Program-made: the position numbers and the translations under genes | Shown here: positions 12,701-27,700 of the stretch, one piece after another | Layout of the letters: each line of letters opens with the position of its first letter | How positions within the stretch are numbered: position 1 is the first letter of the stretch | From: Ahaetulla prasina | Lineage: Eukaryota > Chordata > Lepidosauria > Squamata > Colubridae | Assembly: GCF_028640845.1 (NCBI RefSeq) | Contig: NC_080546.1 | Span: 15,039,520 to 15,103,519 of the forward strand | Reading direction: 5' to 3' | DNA: 64,000 nucleotides | Notes under the pieces: generated by a model | The model's input: only the letters and a program-made list of their open reading frames with translations | Database searches by the model: none | What the model was told of the DNA's origin: nothing

Positions 12701-15700
12701 TAGTCATAAATCATTCTTTTCAGTGCTGTTGTACGTTCAGTCACTAAATGAACTGTTGTTAAGTTGAGGATTACCTGTAATGGGGAAAGGCACTGTACTT
12801 CAGTGAACACATGTATTATTTTGTGCTAGAATGAATGTGTTTATATTATTTTAGGCAATTTTAAAACAACATGACATTACTTGCATTCAATTATGGATAA
12901 TACCTATTAGGATTTCATGGTTTTCTGTTATAGTTTAATACTATTATTGCAACTGGTACTCCAACTAATCAAGAGAATGAGTTACTCCCATAATGTCAAT
13001 TAGCAAAAATGAAAGGATGTACAGAATCCTTCTTTACCCACTTCTGTGGTTACCTAATGTGTCGCCTCTAAGATGCTCGCAACAATAGTCCTTCTGCTAG
13101 AAAGTGACACTGATGAGTTCATTTTAATCTTTTTATTTCATGCAAGGAAACCAGTAGTGCATCTAATCAAACATCCTTTTCAGTGATACATATCTAATTA
13201 TTCTTCCTTGAGAGCTATGCAGCTGTAGGACATTTAAATGTTCTCATCTTCATTTATTCTGTACTCTTAACTATTTCAAAATTGCTATTAATAGCTAAGT
13301 AATTACTTAGTTACTAGACAACCACCTGTTAGATCATCCTTTTAGAGATATTTCCTTACCTAACCAATAAACAGAATAACTATGGGTGGGCAAAAAAACC
13401 CCAGCTGGAGCAGGATCAACTTCTGAATTTTGAATTTCTGCCAGCTTCTCCACTGATTTTGTTTATAAGAGTGATGATCATGTGCTTATGGTGATGATCA
13501 TGTGCTTATGGCAATGCTACAGCAGTCACAGCTTTGCAAATACAAGTGGTGTGAAGATCCTTGAAATTACAATTACACAGAAGTAATGACTTCCAGATTT
13601 TGTACTCATTCTTTAAGTTAGGGGATTTGAGGTATGCCGATTCAAACATTTTAGCACGATGATGCACCATTTGGACTGTGTGCATCCAGAAATAACTTCA
13701 TTTGTTTTGATAAGAAACATTGGAAGAGTATGATTTGGGATGTAAACTTTAGTACATCTATATACCTATAAAATTCTGTTTGATGTCTGTTTGATTTTTT
13801 GTAATCAATTAGAAACAGTACATCCTAAGACTATTTCTGAATCAACATAGCTCAAATGGACTAATTTAGAGAATTTATCAAAAATCTAGGACTCATGACT
13901 AATATGAAATTGAAATTTGGCAAAGTTGTGGCTGCTTCAGTGCTTTGTGCTGCCACAATCTGTCATAGTCACATGATATTCATTTCCAACAATCTCTGCC
14001 AGCTTCCTACAAGTAAAGTCATTGGGAAGCTGGCAGGAAGTTGGAAGTTGTTCCTATTCCCACTGCTGTTTGCCTGCCCATGATCAGTGGTGGGTTGCTA
14101 CTAGTTCGCCCCAGATCGGGTGAACTGGTAGCGACAGGAGGCTCTGCCCACCTGCCAGGATGCTTCTGCGCATGTTTAAACCCCCCCCCCAACCCATGAC
14201 ATTCTGTTTTTATATGTAGATAAGGAAATATCTCTAAAATTTTGACCCAACAGATCCTGAATTGACAAGTACATTATAAGAGTGGAATTATATAAATATT
14301 GCTATGTTTATAGTTTTTACATAGCACTAAAGTGCAGCAAATGGTAATGTACTTTTATGAGTGGAGTTTTTGCAATACTTTGCTAAGAAAGTCTCTGTGC
14401 AGTTAGAAACCATGGCTTGCGGAGTATATAGATCTCAAAAGGACACATATAATTCAGTTCAGAATTACATATTTTGCATAAGTACAACAGCATAATGAAA
14501 TACTATATTTCTTTATTTTCTTTCAACCTAAGGAAATCTGGAATTTCAGCGTAACAATATCAGTACTTAAAACACCATTATTAGTTTTTTGATAAACCAT
14601 GTGACTTATTCTTTGCATGAAAACATAGCTCAAGCTATTTTGAAGAAATTAATAAAGTTGATTTAACAAACGTGCCAATTTATTGTTATAGGTTTTTTTT
14701 GTTGTTGATTAAAACTGTACCTGAGATGTATGTTCAGTTTGATATGTATGATAATTTTAAATGTGAACATTTTGTTTCTAACATGGTAACTTAAGAACAC
14801 TTTTACAGAGTAAGCAAGTTAAACAGTTTTATTGTATTATGCCATTGGTTCAAGCTGAACAAAAGGGCCATGTTGCTTTTTGATTTGGTTTGGTACTTTT
14901 CAATAGGATTTTACTGTTTTAGTTGTTTGTTTTAATTATATTGCTGTTATGTTTTTCATTGCCCATAATCCATTGAGAATGATACATCTTAGAAAAATCA
15001 CTGAACGAAGAAATAAATGAAAGAAGAATGGTTGCTTGTTAGAACATTTGGACATGCTACAGTTGCAACCAAAAATTCACTTTTATGAACTTCTTTTACC
15101 TGCTTTATTGAAAGAAGCATTTATGCATTTAGAAATAAGAACAGATGTGTGAAGCCTTAAAAACATGCTTTGAGAGAATATTTTAAAGTTGTCCAACATG
15201 ATATTCATATTCATATTCCTTTTATTATTAACAGTATTAAAATAGCACAGTATTACTGTCTCTAATGTGTTATCTTACTGATTCCCACGGTAAATCTCAC
15301 AACTGTATGTTAATGGGGTCAAGGATGTACTGTATATACAAAATCCCAGATTCCAGAAAGCCTAATTCTCTGACCAGTTAAGATTTTATACTGAAACTGC
15401 TATAGTCAGTCTCCAAATGATAAACAACAACAACAACAGCATTACATATCTTAGTTTAAATAGTTTGGATATCTAACTGCATCCTTTCTGGGGTGTTTTG
15501 AGTAAAGCAGCTATGTTAGTGTATACTTGCAGCTTTATGTGGTTGTTTTAATTAAAATTCTGGTATGTTTTTGTGCTTCAATTGCTGAATATTATGTTTC
15601 TGTCTTGAACTTTGTGTTTTAGGATATAGATGAAGATGAAAAATTTGGTGAACTGGACCTCAGAAATGATTCAGAAGTTCCTGAAGTTGTCCCAGCAACA

Positions 15701-18700
15701 GACAGCACTCCAGAAATTTTTAAAAAGGCTCTTTCTGGCTTATCTTCCAGGTATGAGGGACAGATGTACCTGGAGTGATATTAACTTAAAATTAATATTT
15801 GTCATAGGCTATATGCAAAGAGCTGTTTAGAAGGGTCTTCAGCAACCATTTAAATGGAAGTGGACATGTTAACAAAGTTCAGATCGCTCATTAATGTACA
15901 AATATTGAGTCAGTTAAACTTTTCTAATACATTGTAGTTTTATTGTATACTTCACATATGTATCTTACTAACAGAACAATCGCTTGAATCCTGTGGTTAT
16001 TTCCTTAGAACTAAGATCATTGAGTACAAGTAGAAATATTTCTGATATGTTGTCAGTTCTCATGTGAAAGTTGAATTTATTTTTAAGAAATTCCTGTATT
16101 CAAAACTTTCATTGTTTGTAATGTTATTGATTAACTAAACATTTTCTCTGATTATAAGAGCTTGTAAAACCAACTTGTATATTTGATTTTTTCAGATGGA
16201 AGAACTGGTGGATTCGTGGAATTTTAACTTTAGCAATGATTTCAGGTTTCTCCCTCATTATATACATGGGATCATTTATGCTGATGCTGCTTGTAAGTTT
16301 TACATCCTAACATTTCATGTTAGGTGGAACTGTAAAAGTCACAATCCAAGGATTAATTGTAACAACAATGAATGAAGATGTTCATGCACATAGAGGTGCC
16401 TTGCAATGTTACAATAAATGGGCAATTTTCAGAATTCCTGTGGTTTTATTAGAATAATATGCTTCTCTAGTTATATCAGCAGAATGACAATTCAGTTTCA
16501 TTCAGTTAAGACAAACTGACTTATACAAATTCTAGAAATGACAGCGTGTGAATATTTTATAATCTCATGCCTCTAGAAAACCCGGTGTTAGAACTTCTGT
16601 TACCCCTTTCCATTATTTCAGGTCTTAACGATTCAAGTCAAGTGCTTTCATGAAATCATCACTATAGGTTACAGAGTATATCGATCTTACGACCTACCAT
16701 GGTTTAGAACATTAAGCTGGTAAGTAACAACTGGATTTTTTTAAAATGTTAGCTCTGATTCCAAATTTTTCTTTTCATGGTTGCTTTCTAAGAAAAATAT
16801 CAACCTAGGATTTAATGATTCTGCTTCCAGCCGCTGGCTTTGTGTGTTGCTTCCATTCTGAATGCATTTAAACTGAACCCTTGAGACCCCCCAGAACAGT
16901 GGAATCAATTCAACTTAATTGAATTAATAAGGTGTCCCACTTATAAATATTTATCAAATAACACTAATTTAAATAATTGTATTCTTCCTAGAGCAAAATA
17001 TGTCTATTTTAGACAACCCTCTATGAGTTGCATGATTTATTTTAAAGTATCAGAATATTGGTATTTTTTGGATTAAACTGAGTGAATGTTTTCATTTTAT
17101 CATTTTAAATTATATGTAATACTAAGAAAGTAAAATAAAATATAATAAACTTTGTAGCTCACATCTCACAAAGTAATTAATCTATAATGTATGTTACAGG
17201 TACTTCTTGTTATGTGTGAACTATTTCTTTTATGGTGAGACTGTAGCAGATTACTTTGCTACTTTTGTTCAGAGACGAGAACAACTTCAATTCCTAATTC
17301 GCTACCACCGATTTATATCTTTTACACTTTATCTGGCAGGTAAGAATAAAGCTTGTCAGTAGTCAATGTATTTTGCGTGCTTTGATGTAACTTCTACCTC
17401 TAGTATTCTTCTTCAAAATACAAAATATGAACCTTATATAAATTTATTAGGACAATGGAGAACATTCATAGCAATGTATTGCAAAGTGAGTTGACATAAA
17501 CAATGGCAGTGGCAGTTTTCCGAGGACATTTCTACATGCATGTGCACGTAAAATGTTTTGCTGGCAGAAAATTTGAAAGAGCTTTTGCAACTGCTTTCAC
17601 AAGGCTTTCTGGAGAATGTCTCAGCCTTTAAGGAGATTCTCTTTGTTTGCACTAACATGCTTTGTGAAACACACTTTGAATACTTGGCATAGCTCCATAG
17701 CCTTTGATGGTTAAAAAGAAAGGAATCTAAAATACATATCCAAGAGTTACAGTGAATATTGTAGACTTATCAAATAATTTTTGATACTCTTCCTGTCATC
17801 TTTTCTTAATGAAACTGTAGATTAGCTCTGATATTGGGAATATGGGTTAGAAAAGACATGGCAATCTTTGTTCAGTCCTGAGAGCGTATATTTAGCAGTA
17901 GCATTGTAATAATAATAGAAATAAATAATAGTTTTTTTCTGTTATATATTTTATATGGTTTTTGAAGTGGAACATGTCAGGACAACTGTTTGTCAGGTTT
18001 CTTCAGTTTCCCCTCCATTTAATTTCAAGCTGTAGCAAGAGCATTAACATTTTCAAGGAAGAAGAAATTTTCTGGATCACATAACAGGCAGAATTATGTT
18101 TTCAAATATTGCACTCTTGCCTTGTAAATGTAATATGTATTAGTAGCTGCAGAGATTCTAGGGTGGGGTATCCAACACAAGGCCCACTGGCCACATTTGG
18201 CCTGTGGAGCTGTCCTGGAAAATGTAAGGGGCCAGCCTACGTTGCTTCAGCCCAGTCTACCCAATGCAAAGAGGAAACATGCCAGCAGTTTGGGGAGTGG
18301 TGTCAAGCTGGCCACGCCCCCCAGTTGGCCATGCCCACCCAACTCCCCGAGGTCAACCACAGCCCTGATGCAGCTTTCAATGAAATTGAGTTTGACACCC
18401 GTGTTCTAGGGCATTTTGGGTAGTAGATTATATATGATAGAAGCTGCCCTTTAATGTGCTTTTCAAACTTGCGTGGAGTACAGATGATCAAGGTGTATGT
18501 TAATTTGCAAACCTTATTAATAGATAAGAATAAATGCTACATAGAATTTGCATTTTTAATAACAGCCAAAATTATAGTTTCAAAAGATGGTTTATAGAAA
18601 CTCATTAATTATTTGACTTACTGCTTAAGATAAAGAACAATCTAGGAATATTGGATTTTTAAAAAAAAAACAATTGCAAAGCTAACCAAATAGCTAAGAT

Positions 18701-21700
18701 TTCTTTTTAAAAATTATTTGACGCAGTTTAGTTTTTCAGATGCTATAAATTATAAATTGATTTATGATACTATGTTTTGACGACTTCCTTGAATCAGAAT
18801 ACAGTAGTTACACTTCCAGATATTATTAATTAACAGAACTTGAGAAATGGGATCTTTGCTCACAGGTTTCATTCTGCAAATGATGCAGTTTATCTTAAAT
18901 TATATAGTGTGTAAGCTGACCTACTGAATTTCCGAAGGGGAAAGTAACTTGGATGGTGGCAAGTAACATCATATATATTGTGATAGAAATGACACAAGTA
19001 CATATTTCTTGTGTGTCATGATGGAAATAACAGTATTGAATGTATTTATTCAGAATATTTATAGATTGCATTGTGGGCTCTTATCAGTACAAATGAACTA
19101 ATAATGAGCAGTCTTATGTTAATGAGCTTGATATGATTTACTTAGCATAAGGAGAACATTGCTATAAAACATACACCTATCTTTTTATTTTTGTATAGGA
19201 TTTTGTATGTTTGTATTGAGTTTGGTGAAGAGACATTATCGCTTACAGTTTTATATGGTATGTATTGATCTTTGAGTATTTCAATTGCTCTTTAAAACAT
19301 GTTTTGGTTTTGGAATAAAAATGTTGATAAAGTAAATTTTAAAGACTCACGGACACAAGTTAAAATTATTTATACCATGTTATTAATTCTACATTTAATT
19401 ATTCTTAGTAGTAAATAATCCCAGATTCTTAAAATAGGAAGATTCTAACATTGATTATTCAATAATTCTAAGATTTTTACAATGTTTTCAGCACAAAGAA
19501 AGATTCCTATTTTCTGTAGACTTCAGTCAGCAAAACTGACTGTATTCTAAATAAGTTCAGAATGAACATTTAAATGCGAAAATGACAGTTTTTGCATCCT
19601 GTGATTATATAGTAACACAAGAGCTGTCTTGGAAAATCTGCTCATAGTACTGCTTTGCAGGGAAATTGAAGGTTTGTTTGCAGCAAAGACACAAAATCTT
19701 AAATGATTGTGTGATAATGCCTAGTCCATGTCTTTTTAGAGCTAATATGACTTTTAACTAATGGCCATTACAATTAAGTTAGGCGTTTGAAAATTCTCTA
19801 CAAACAAAAACTGAAAGTTATATGCTTGTATTGGAGAAAACATTTCTTTTAGTATTTTCACTAGATCAAACTAATAAAGATATGGGTCAAATCTAACAAA
19901 AATTGGTAGAATGCAAGTAGAAACTAAACAAACTAAATGTTTGTTAGTTGATCAGTCATTAGTTATATTGAGATGTTACTTCATTATACAAGTATTACAA
20001 GGAGCAGCACATTGAATTTATTAAGAAAGGACTTATTTGGTTCTGTGGAGATCACATTTTAAGCATTAATAATTTGTAGAACCTATGTACAATTTTTCAG
20101 TTACATAGCATGATTTCACCATGTCATATATCACTAACATTTTAATATTCCAATTCTATATTGTGCATACATCTAGACTGATCATTATGATTTTCCTTAC
20201 GTGCCATTCATATTAAGTTAATTTATGCATTTTTAATTACCAAGTGGAAGATATAAATATTGTTATAGATGTCTCTTCTCATAACGTCTTGTAAAGTTTT
20301 TTTGCTTTTGTAACTAATTGTTGTATTATTACACTATTACCAGTTCGCATGGACTCATGTCACTTTGCTGATCACTGTAACTCAGTCTCATCTTGTCATC
20401 CAAAATCTGTTTGAAGGCATGATCTGGTAAGGGAACAATAATTCTTGAAAATTTGGGTATACATCTATATCTATATTCTAAGGAGTATTACTGTATTTTA
20501 ATGTTTTTTTCATGGTTTTGAAATGAGACCTTTCTGATGTGTCAGAAAATATTGCTATAAAGTTTCCCAGTTAAAGCCTTCATCCTCTGATTGACAAGAA
20601 TTGGTCATGATAATCAAACTTTCAGCTAGTGTGTGTAGGTCTGAGTTAGAAAATTATTTTTGTCTTGTGGGAGAGCAAAGAGAGGTGAACAGGTGCCAGG
20701 ATAAAGTGTATCATCTGGCTTCAAAACAAGGTTGGGCATGAATTCCAATAACTGTGGAATATTTGAAAGGAAAAGTAGAGTCCAGCAGCCCCTCCATGTC
20801 CATCAAAGACACAAAGAGCCTATAGCCAGCCAGCCAGCAGCTAGTAACATACTTTCCTTTCCCCACATTGCCAATTGAAGGCTAACTAAAGCCTATGCAT
20901 TGGCAGCACTTCAGAGCAACAGACAGCAGTGTTGAACTGAGATTAGCAGGACACCAGCTAGCAACAGAAGCCAACTAACTCCAAGGTAGCTAAAAGGTGT
21001 CTAAAGAGATACTTTAAGAGGGCAAAAAAACTCCCTGCAAATGGGATTCTTTAGGATTTAGGAATATAATGTATGTGGGAATATATGCAGAGATAAATAG
21101 TATAGGTTTCATGCTAAGAGTTAATTGGCAAATTAAGAAGTAAATAAATGCAGATGGTTCTTGACTTATGACCACAATTGAGAATTTCCATTGCTAAGCA
21201 AGGAGATTGTTATGTGAGTCATGTCCAATTTTACTATGGTTTGGCTGGCTGACTATAGGCTCTTTTTCTTCCATTGACTTTGCTTGTCAGAAGCTAGTTG
21301 GGAAGCTTGCAAATGGCAATCACATGAACATGGGATGCTGCAACTGTCATAAATTCATGGCCAAAGTTTGATCACAGGACCACAGAGATGCTGTAACTGA
21401 CATAAGTGCAAGGACCAGTCATAAGTCTCTCTTTTCAGTTTCTTTAAATAGTCACTAAACAAATGGCTGTAAGTCAAGGGCTGACAACCATAACATTACT
21501 GAGCATGATTGTGTAAGCTTATTGTTTAACATAACAAGGAAGATAACACTAGACTCAGAGGTGGTATTCAGCAGGTTCTGACCAGTTCTGGAGAACCAGT
21601 AGTGGAAATTTTGAGTAGTTCGGAGAACTGGCAAATGCCACCTCTGGCTGGCCCCGCCCCCCATCTATTCTCTGCCTCCCGCGTCACAGTTGATTGGGAG

Positions 21701-24694
21701 GAAATGGAGATTTTAAAGTAACCCTTCCCTGGAGTAGGGAGGGAATAGAGATTTTACAGTATCTTTCCCCTGCCACGCCCACCAAGCCATGCCATGCCCA
21801 CAGAACCGGTAGTAAAAAAAAATTGAACCCACCACTGACTACATTCTTTGTTGGTCTGCACCTTTTTCTAAAAAAGTCCTGGCAAATCCCACCAACACAG
21901 TAGCAGCACTTGCTTTCAGTTTAACGATACTTGGAGTACAATATCTGTTTGTTGAAAACTCATGGATGAATATAGCTTAGCAACCAGGTATTATTGAAAA
22001 TCTCTCTCCCTAATTCAAATGGCTTTACAGGTAGTCCTCATCTTAACAACATTTAGTGATCACTCGAAGTTACAACAGCACTGAAAAAAGTGACTTATGA
22101 CCATTTTTCATATTTAGGACGGTTGACACATTCCCCTGGTTATGTGATTTATATTCGGATATTTGACAACTGCTTCATATTTAGGATGGTTGCAGTGTCC
22201 CGGGATCATGTGATCATTTTTGCAACTCTTCTGCCTGGTAAAGTCAATGGGGAAACTAGATTCACTTAGCAACCGTGTTTGTAACTTAACAACTGAAGTG
22301 ATTCGCTTAACTTAAGTGTGGCAAGAAAAGTTGCAAAATGGGACAAAGCTCACTTAACAAATTTCTCACTTAGCAACATAAATTTTGGTAATCAGTCAAG
22401 GACTACCTGTAGTTTATCTGGTTTGGGTTACCATTATTCCTTGCGTGAACCAGAGCAACATTCCTACTTCATTTTCTTGCTTAGCAGCTGCTCTGAAGTT
22501 GAGATTCCCTTTGGCAAAAAGCTAATGACAGACTCTCTTGAGCTGAGTTCAGTTCTTAGTGATTAAATAGAAACCAGTATTGTGGAAATACAAATTACAG
22601 ACTAAGGCATTATGGTCATAATACGGCTGCTTTTCTAATTTAAATTATTTAACTTCCGCCCCTTTGATGTGCAGGTTTCTTGTTCCAAGCTTAAGTGTGA
22701 TTTGCAACGATATTGCTGCTTATATATGTGGATTCTTCTTTGGCAGAACACCATTAATTAAGGTAAATGAGTAAAAAATACATAGCTTGAAATATGCACA
22801 TTGATTAAAAGAGAAAAATTTTAAACACTGCCAGTTCTTTCTCACACTGCTTGATATCTGAGTGACAATGCCTCATCCATCCTTTGTAGAAACCACCTCT
22901 GGTTTTGAGAAATACTTTATGATTTGAGAGGCATCCCTTATAAAGCTTTTTTTAGAAATCTATCAGAATTGGAAAGAGACATAAAGGGTGTTTTTCTGAC
23001 AATGAAAGTGCAAAATAAAATACATAGTTTGTGCTTGTATTTCTAACAGATTATAATCTTGGTTTAACTAATATACAGTACACTCATATTATCTGGATAA
23101 CACTATCTTCTGATTGCTATAATTCTACTGGATTGTAAATTGCTTGATTTATTCTATCCCTAGTTGTTGTCTATGCCTGATTGTTTCATATTACAGTGAC
23201 AGAAAGTAGAAATAGAGTTGTTGCAGTGAGATTATGATTGTGTATCAAAATACTAATTTTTTTAGGTGATCAGGATATGTATATTATAAAAAATATAAGC
23301 ATCCTTATTTCTTACTGACCACCATTCCATTCCAAATTATGATTGCTAGAAAACTAAATCTTATTACCCTCCTAGAGATATCATTACTCAAATCATACAG
23401 TGCAGTGGTACTTAGCAGTTTGTGAACCCTTTTGAATTTGCAAAATTTTGACATAAATACAACCTAAAACGATTTATTCTCCACACAAGACCTAAAACTA
23501 GATAAATTAAGCAAACAAATGAAAAACATTAAACTTGTTTTTTATCATTTAGGAAAATGATCCAAAGCTATATATTTGCCTTTGCTTTCAGTAATTGTGT
23601 GCCCACTTGGGCAGCAATAACTTCAACTGAACATTTCCAATAACTGTTGGTCAGTCCTGCATATCAGCTTTGAGAAATTTTAGCCGTTCCTCCTTTCAGA
23701 ACGGCTTCAGTACATTTAGCTTCCTCATGTGAACTGGCTGCTTCAGGTACTCAGATCTCTTGAGATTAAGGTTAGAACTTTGACTTGGCCAGTCCAGAAC
23801 ATTAACTTTCTTCTGCTTTAACTATATGTATGACTTCTGTGTTTTGGGTCATAGTCTTACTGCATGACCCACTTTCTTTCGAGCATCAGTTCATGAAAAG
23901 ATACTCTGACATTTTCCTGTAGAATTTGCTGGTACAATTCAGAATTAAAATTTCCAACCATGATGGCAAGCCATCCTAGCCTAGAGGAAGCAAAGCAGGC
24001 CCGAACTATGCCACCACCATATTCCACAGATGTGATAAGGTTCTTATGCTGGAATACAGTGTTTGCCTTTTGACAAACATAATGCTTTCCACTCAAGAGA
24101 AAAAAATTATGTTTCGGTCTCATCTGTTCAAAGAACATTCTTCCAAGAGCCTTCTGGCTTATACATGTGATCATTCACAAACTGTAATATGGCCAGCAAT
24201 GGTGTTTTTCAAGTGTAGTGCTTTTCTTTTTTCAACCCCATCATGCACACTGTTGTTCTTTTGTGTTCTACTGATAGTGGCCTCATAAGTACTATCATTT
24301 GCCAATGTAAGAGATGCCTTTAAGGGGAAGGGAGTTCTCTGTGGGGGGCCCGGCTTTATGGAATGAGCTGCCGGTGGGACTCCGTCTCCTCCCTGATCTC
24401 CGGACCTTTAAGCGCGAGCTCAAGACTTTCTTTTTTCACCAAGCGGGGCTGGCCTGATTGATTTTAGTATGGGGATTTTAGTGGGTTTTTATAGGGTTTT
24501 ACCTAGGTTTTAGTTTTTGATAAATTTTAGCTAATATTTTAATGTTACAGCGATTGAATCAGTTTTTTAAATTTGATATTGTATTTTAATTTTTGGGGGA
24601 TTCTTCTTGTTTTATTGGCTGTACACCGCCCTGAGTCTTCGGAGAAGGGCGGTATAAAAATATGAATGAATGAATGAATGAATGAATGAATGAA

Positions 24695-24763
<69 letters not shown>

Positions 24764-27700
24764 CCTTAGATGTTATCCTGGGGTTCTTTGAGGCCTCCCA
24801 GATTATTACAAGCCTTGTTTTGGGGGTGATCTTGGTGGGTCAAACACTCTTGAGAAGGATAATCGTAATGTTGGATTGCCTCCATTGCACACATACTGCC
24901 TGACAGAAGACAGGTGGAGTCTAAACTCTTTGGCTAGAGTTTTGTAAACATTTCTAGCTGGTGAACATCACCAGCTGTTTTTCAGAGATCCTCAGAAATC
25001 TCCTTTGTTTTTAATCCAAAAATACATTCCCACATACTTGTGTTGTAACAATCTTATTTTGATAGAGAATTCTGTTCTTTAAATAAAGCAGGATCTCACC
25101 TAATTATTATCCCATTGATTGATATACCTGACTCTAATTTCCCTTCAAATTCTACAAATTCAATACTTTTGCCACACACTATGGAGAAGAGGTCAGATTT
25201 CAGATTGTATTTATGCAGAAATATTGAAAATTCAAAATTGTTCACAAACTTTTAAGCACCATTATGTATATTCTTATTTAGCATGTTACATGCACTTGTT
25301 TGATCATGCTAGCAATTACACTGCTAATACGATGTATTTCTCTCACCTATCTTCTTAAAAGGTTTTTTTTTTAACATCTGGATATATAAAAACTAAAGGA
25401 TTCCAATTTGTTTTATAGACATTATACACTTATTTATTTATTAAATTTCTGTGCCACATATCTCACTGTCAAGTGATTCTGGGCAGGTTAGAACATCATA
25501 AAAAGAGGAAGATAAAATATGAAAACGTTAAGACATCAAAAATTAAACGTTATTTAAAAAATTGGATAAACTAGGGGCAAATGCAAACAGAATGGAGGTG
25601 AGATCTATTTAAAGATAATATAGGAGATTACCAGGCTAAGCCTGAGGGAGGGGTCAAATGTGTCATCAGTCTCAAGTCTCCTCGTGCCCACTAGATGTCT
25701 ATGTCTCGTCCACCTTGAATTCCGTTCACTCTTATCTACCACCAACTTGCTTTGACCTTTAGTAGTACAGATTTCTTATAGAGAGCTTACAATACAATAC
25801 AATATATGTTTTTAAACTGCCTGGACTCCTGATTTCCTGCGCCTGACAGATTGTTCTACCTTTCATGGAATAAGTGATCTTTTGATGTAACTGAATTTTC
25901 ATGTTGTTTGGAAGGCACCTAGACAAAAGTAAATGAGTCAACATAGCAATGTTTGTCAGAACAGGAAAGAGTCTTGTGCCACTTGCTGCTTTTTAAATTC
26001 TTATTTTCTCTTTTTGATTAGCTCTCTCCCAAAAAGACCTGGGAAGGCTTCATTGGTGGCTTCTTTATCACAGTTATATTTGGATTTATTGTAAGTGGAT
26101 GCAGTATCTTCTTTTATTAATGTTGTATTATTTGGTGCTGGTATTGAAATTGGCATAGAATTGCTGGTAATCTGTAACATTAAAGTAAGTTAAAACAATG
26201 CTCTACTCTTACTGAAGTTTATGAGTGGCAGATATTACAATGGTTGGTTATTAATATGCTTTGTATATTAGCAACAATCTGTAATCACCATAGTAAAAAT
26301 CATTGTCGAAACTAAGAAGTAACTCACATCTAGCTGAACAGTATGTACATTATTTATAGATATTTTTTGAAAAGATTCTGAATATAAATAAGATGTATTA
26401 TGAGCCGTGGTGGCGCAGTGGTTAGAGTGCAGTACTGCAGGCTACTTCCGCTGACTGCCAGCTGACTGCAATTTGGCAGTTAGAATTTCACTAGGCTCAA
26501 GGTTGACTCAGCCTTCCATCCTTCCGAGATGGGTAAAATGAGGAGCCAAATTGTTGGGGGAAATAGGCAGACTCTGTAAACCGCTTGGAGAGGGCTTAAA
26601 AGCACTATGAAGCAGTATATAAGTCTTAGTGTTATTGCTATTGCTATGATAAAGTGCTATCTAATTATTGTAACTACTAAAAGTTTCCTTAAGATAAGTA
26701 AAACTTATAAGAGATTCAAAACCCAGCACTGCAGGGACATTTCAAAAAAAGCAGGCTATAATATAGCAAAGATATTGAAATAATCTTAAAAATGTAAAGA
26801 CCTTTTGTAATTTAAAGCAGTTTCATAGGCAGTGGATCACTGCTGAAGCAGCTTTAACTTTTTGCCAGTAACCCTAATTATTTTTACTGATTGGCATCAA
26901 GTCAGAAACCAAAAGTTTATCTTAAGCACCTGGTTGGTATTATTACTTATACACTGATCTGCAACAATAGCATTTTTCAGCAGTAACATAATTCAGTATA
27001 ATTTATAGATGGATGATATGCATCGTCAGATCTTTAATATTGTTCTTGATATTACCAAATGGAGTTCTGCAGCTATAAATAGGGATATAGAAGAACAGCT
27101 GGTTTTGAATAATAAACTGAATCCATCAGGTGTTCTTGCTGTTCCTGGGTGGCTCATGGAATAAGATTTATGTTGTCCTAATTGGTACAAAGGACAATGG
27201 GAGAAAGTGGGTGATTTCCCTTGGTTGCAAGATTTATAGACATTCTACCTGATATGAATCCTAAAAGAAGAGTTACTTTTAAAAATTGTGTTTTGACTTA
27301 GAAGGAGACAAGGCCTCCCCTTAGTCTATACACTAGCATTGAGTATTGCAAATGTGTGAGCATTTTGTTTAATTTTGGTAATAGTTTGGTAATAACAGTT
27401 CAGTAATAGTTTGCTAAAAGATATCAAGGGTAGCAAGTTTAGCCAGTCAGCCTAGGCAAGTTTTGCCTCTTTCTCCCAAGCTTTTCCCCAGCTACCATTT
27501 ACCTAATTTCAGAGGATATAAAGGCTTAATGGAGGATTGGAGAAGCTCATAATTTTACCCCAACTCTACAGGAAGCCCTTAATCAGCAATATCTAAGGAT
27601 ATCTGTTGTCCTTTCAGGTTGCTCATCTTTTGGCACAGCACCAGTACTTTGTATGTCCTGTGGAATACAACAGTGAAACTAACAGGTTTGTCACAGAATG

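Larger units (their letters stand above)
23403..25264 (-). mobile_element. Tc1-like DNA transposon with decayed transposase, split by a LINE
   Basis: The terminal inverted repeat TGGTACTTAGCAGTTTGTGA (left) matches the inverse of the right end near 25238-25264 (GTTCACAAACTTTTAAGCAC). The minus strand carries a Tc1 transposase fragment at 23857-24174, with [39 protein letters not shown] and ERKWVMQ. Frameshifts and stops break the rest. A + strand LINE 3' end (24310-24762) lies inside, so the transposon is older. It is in CDS1 intron 8. Confidence 0.85.
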
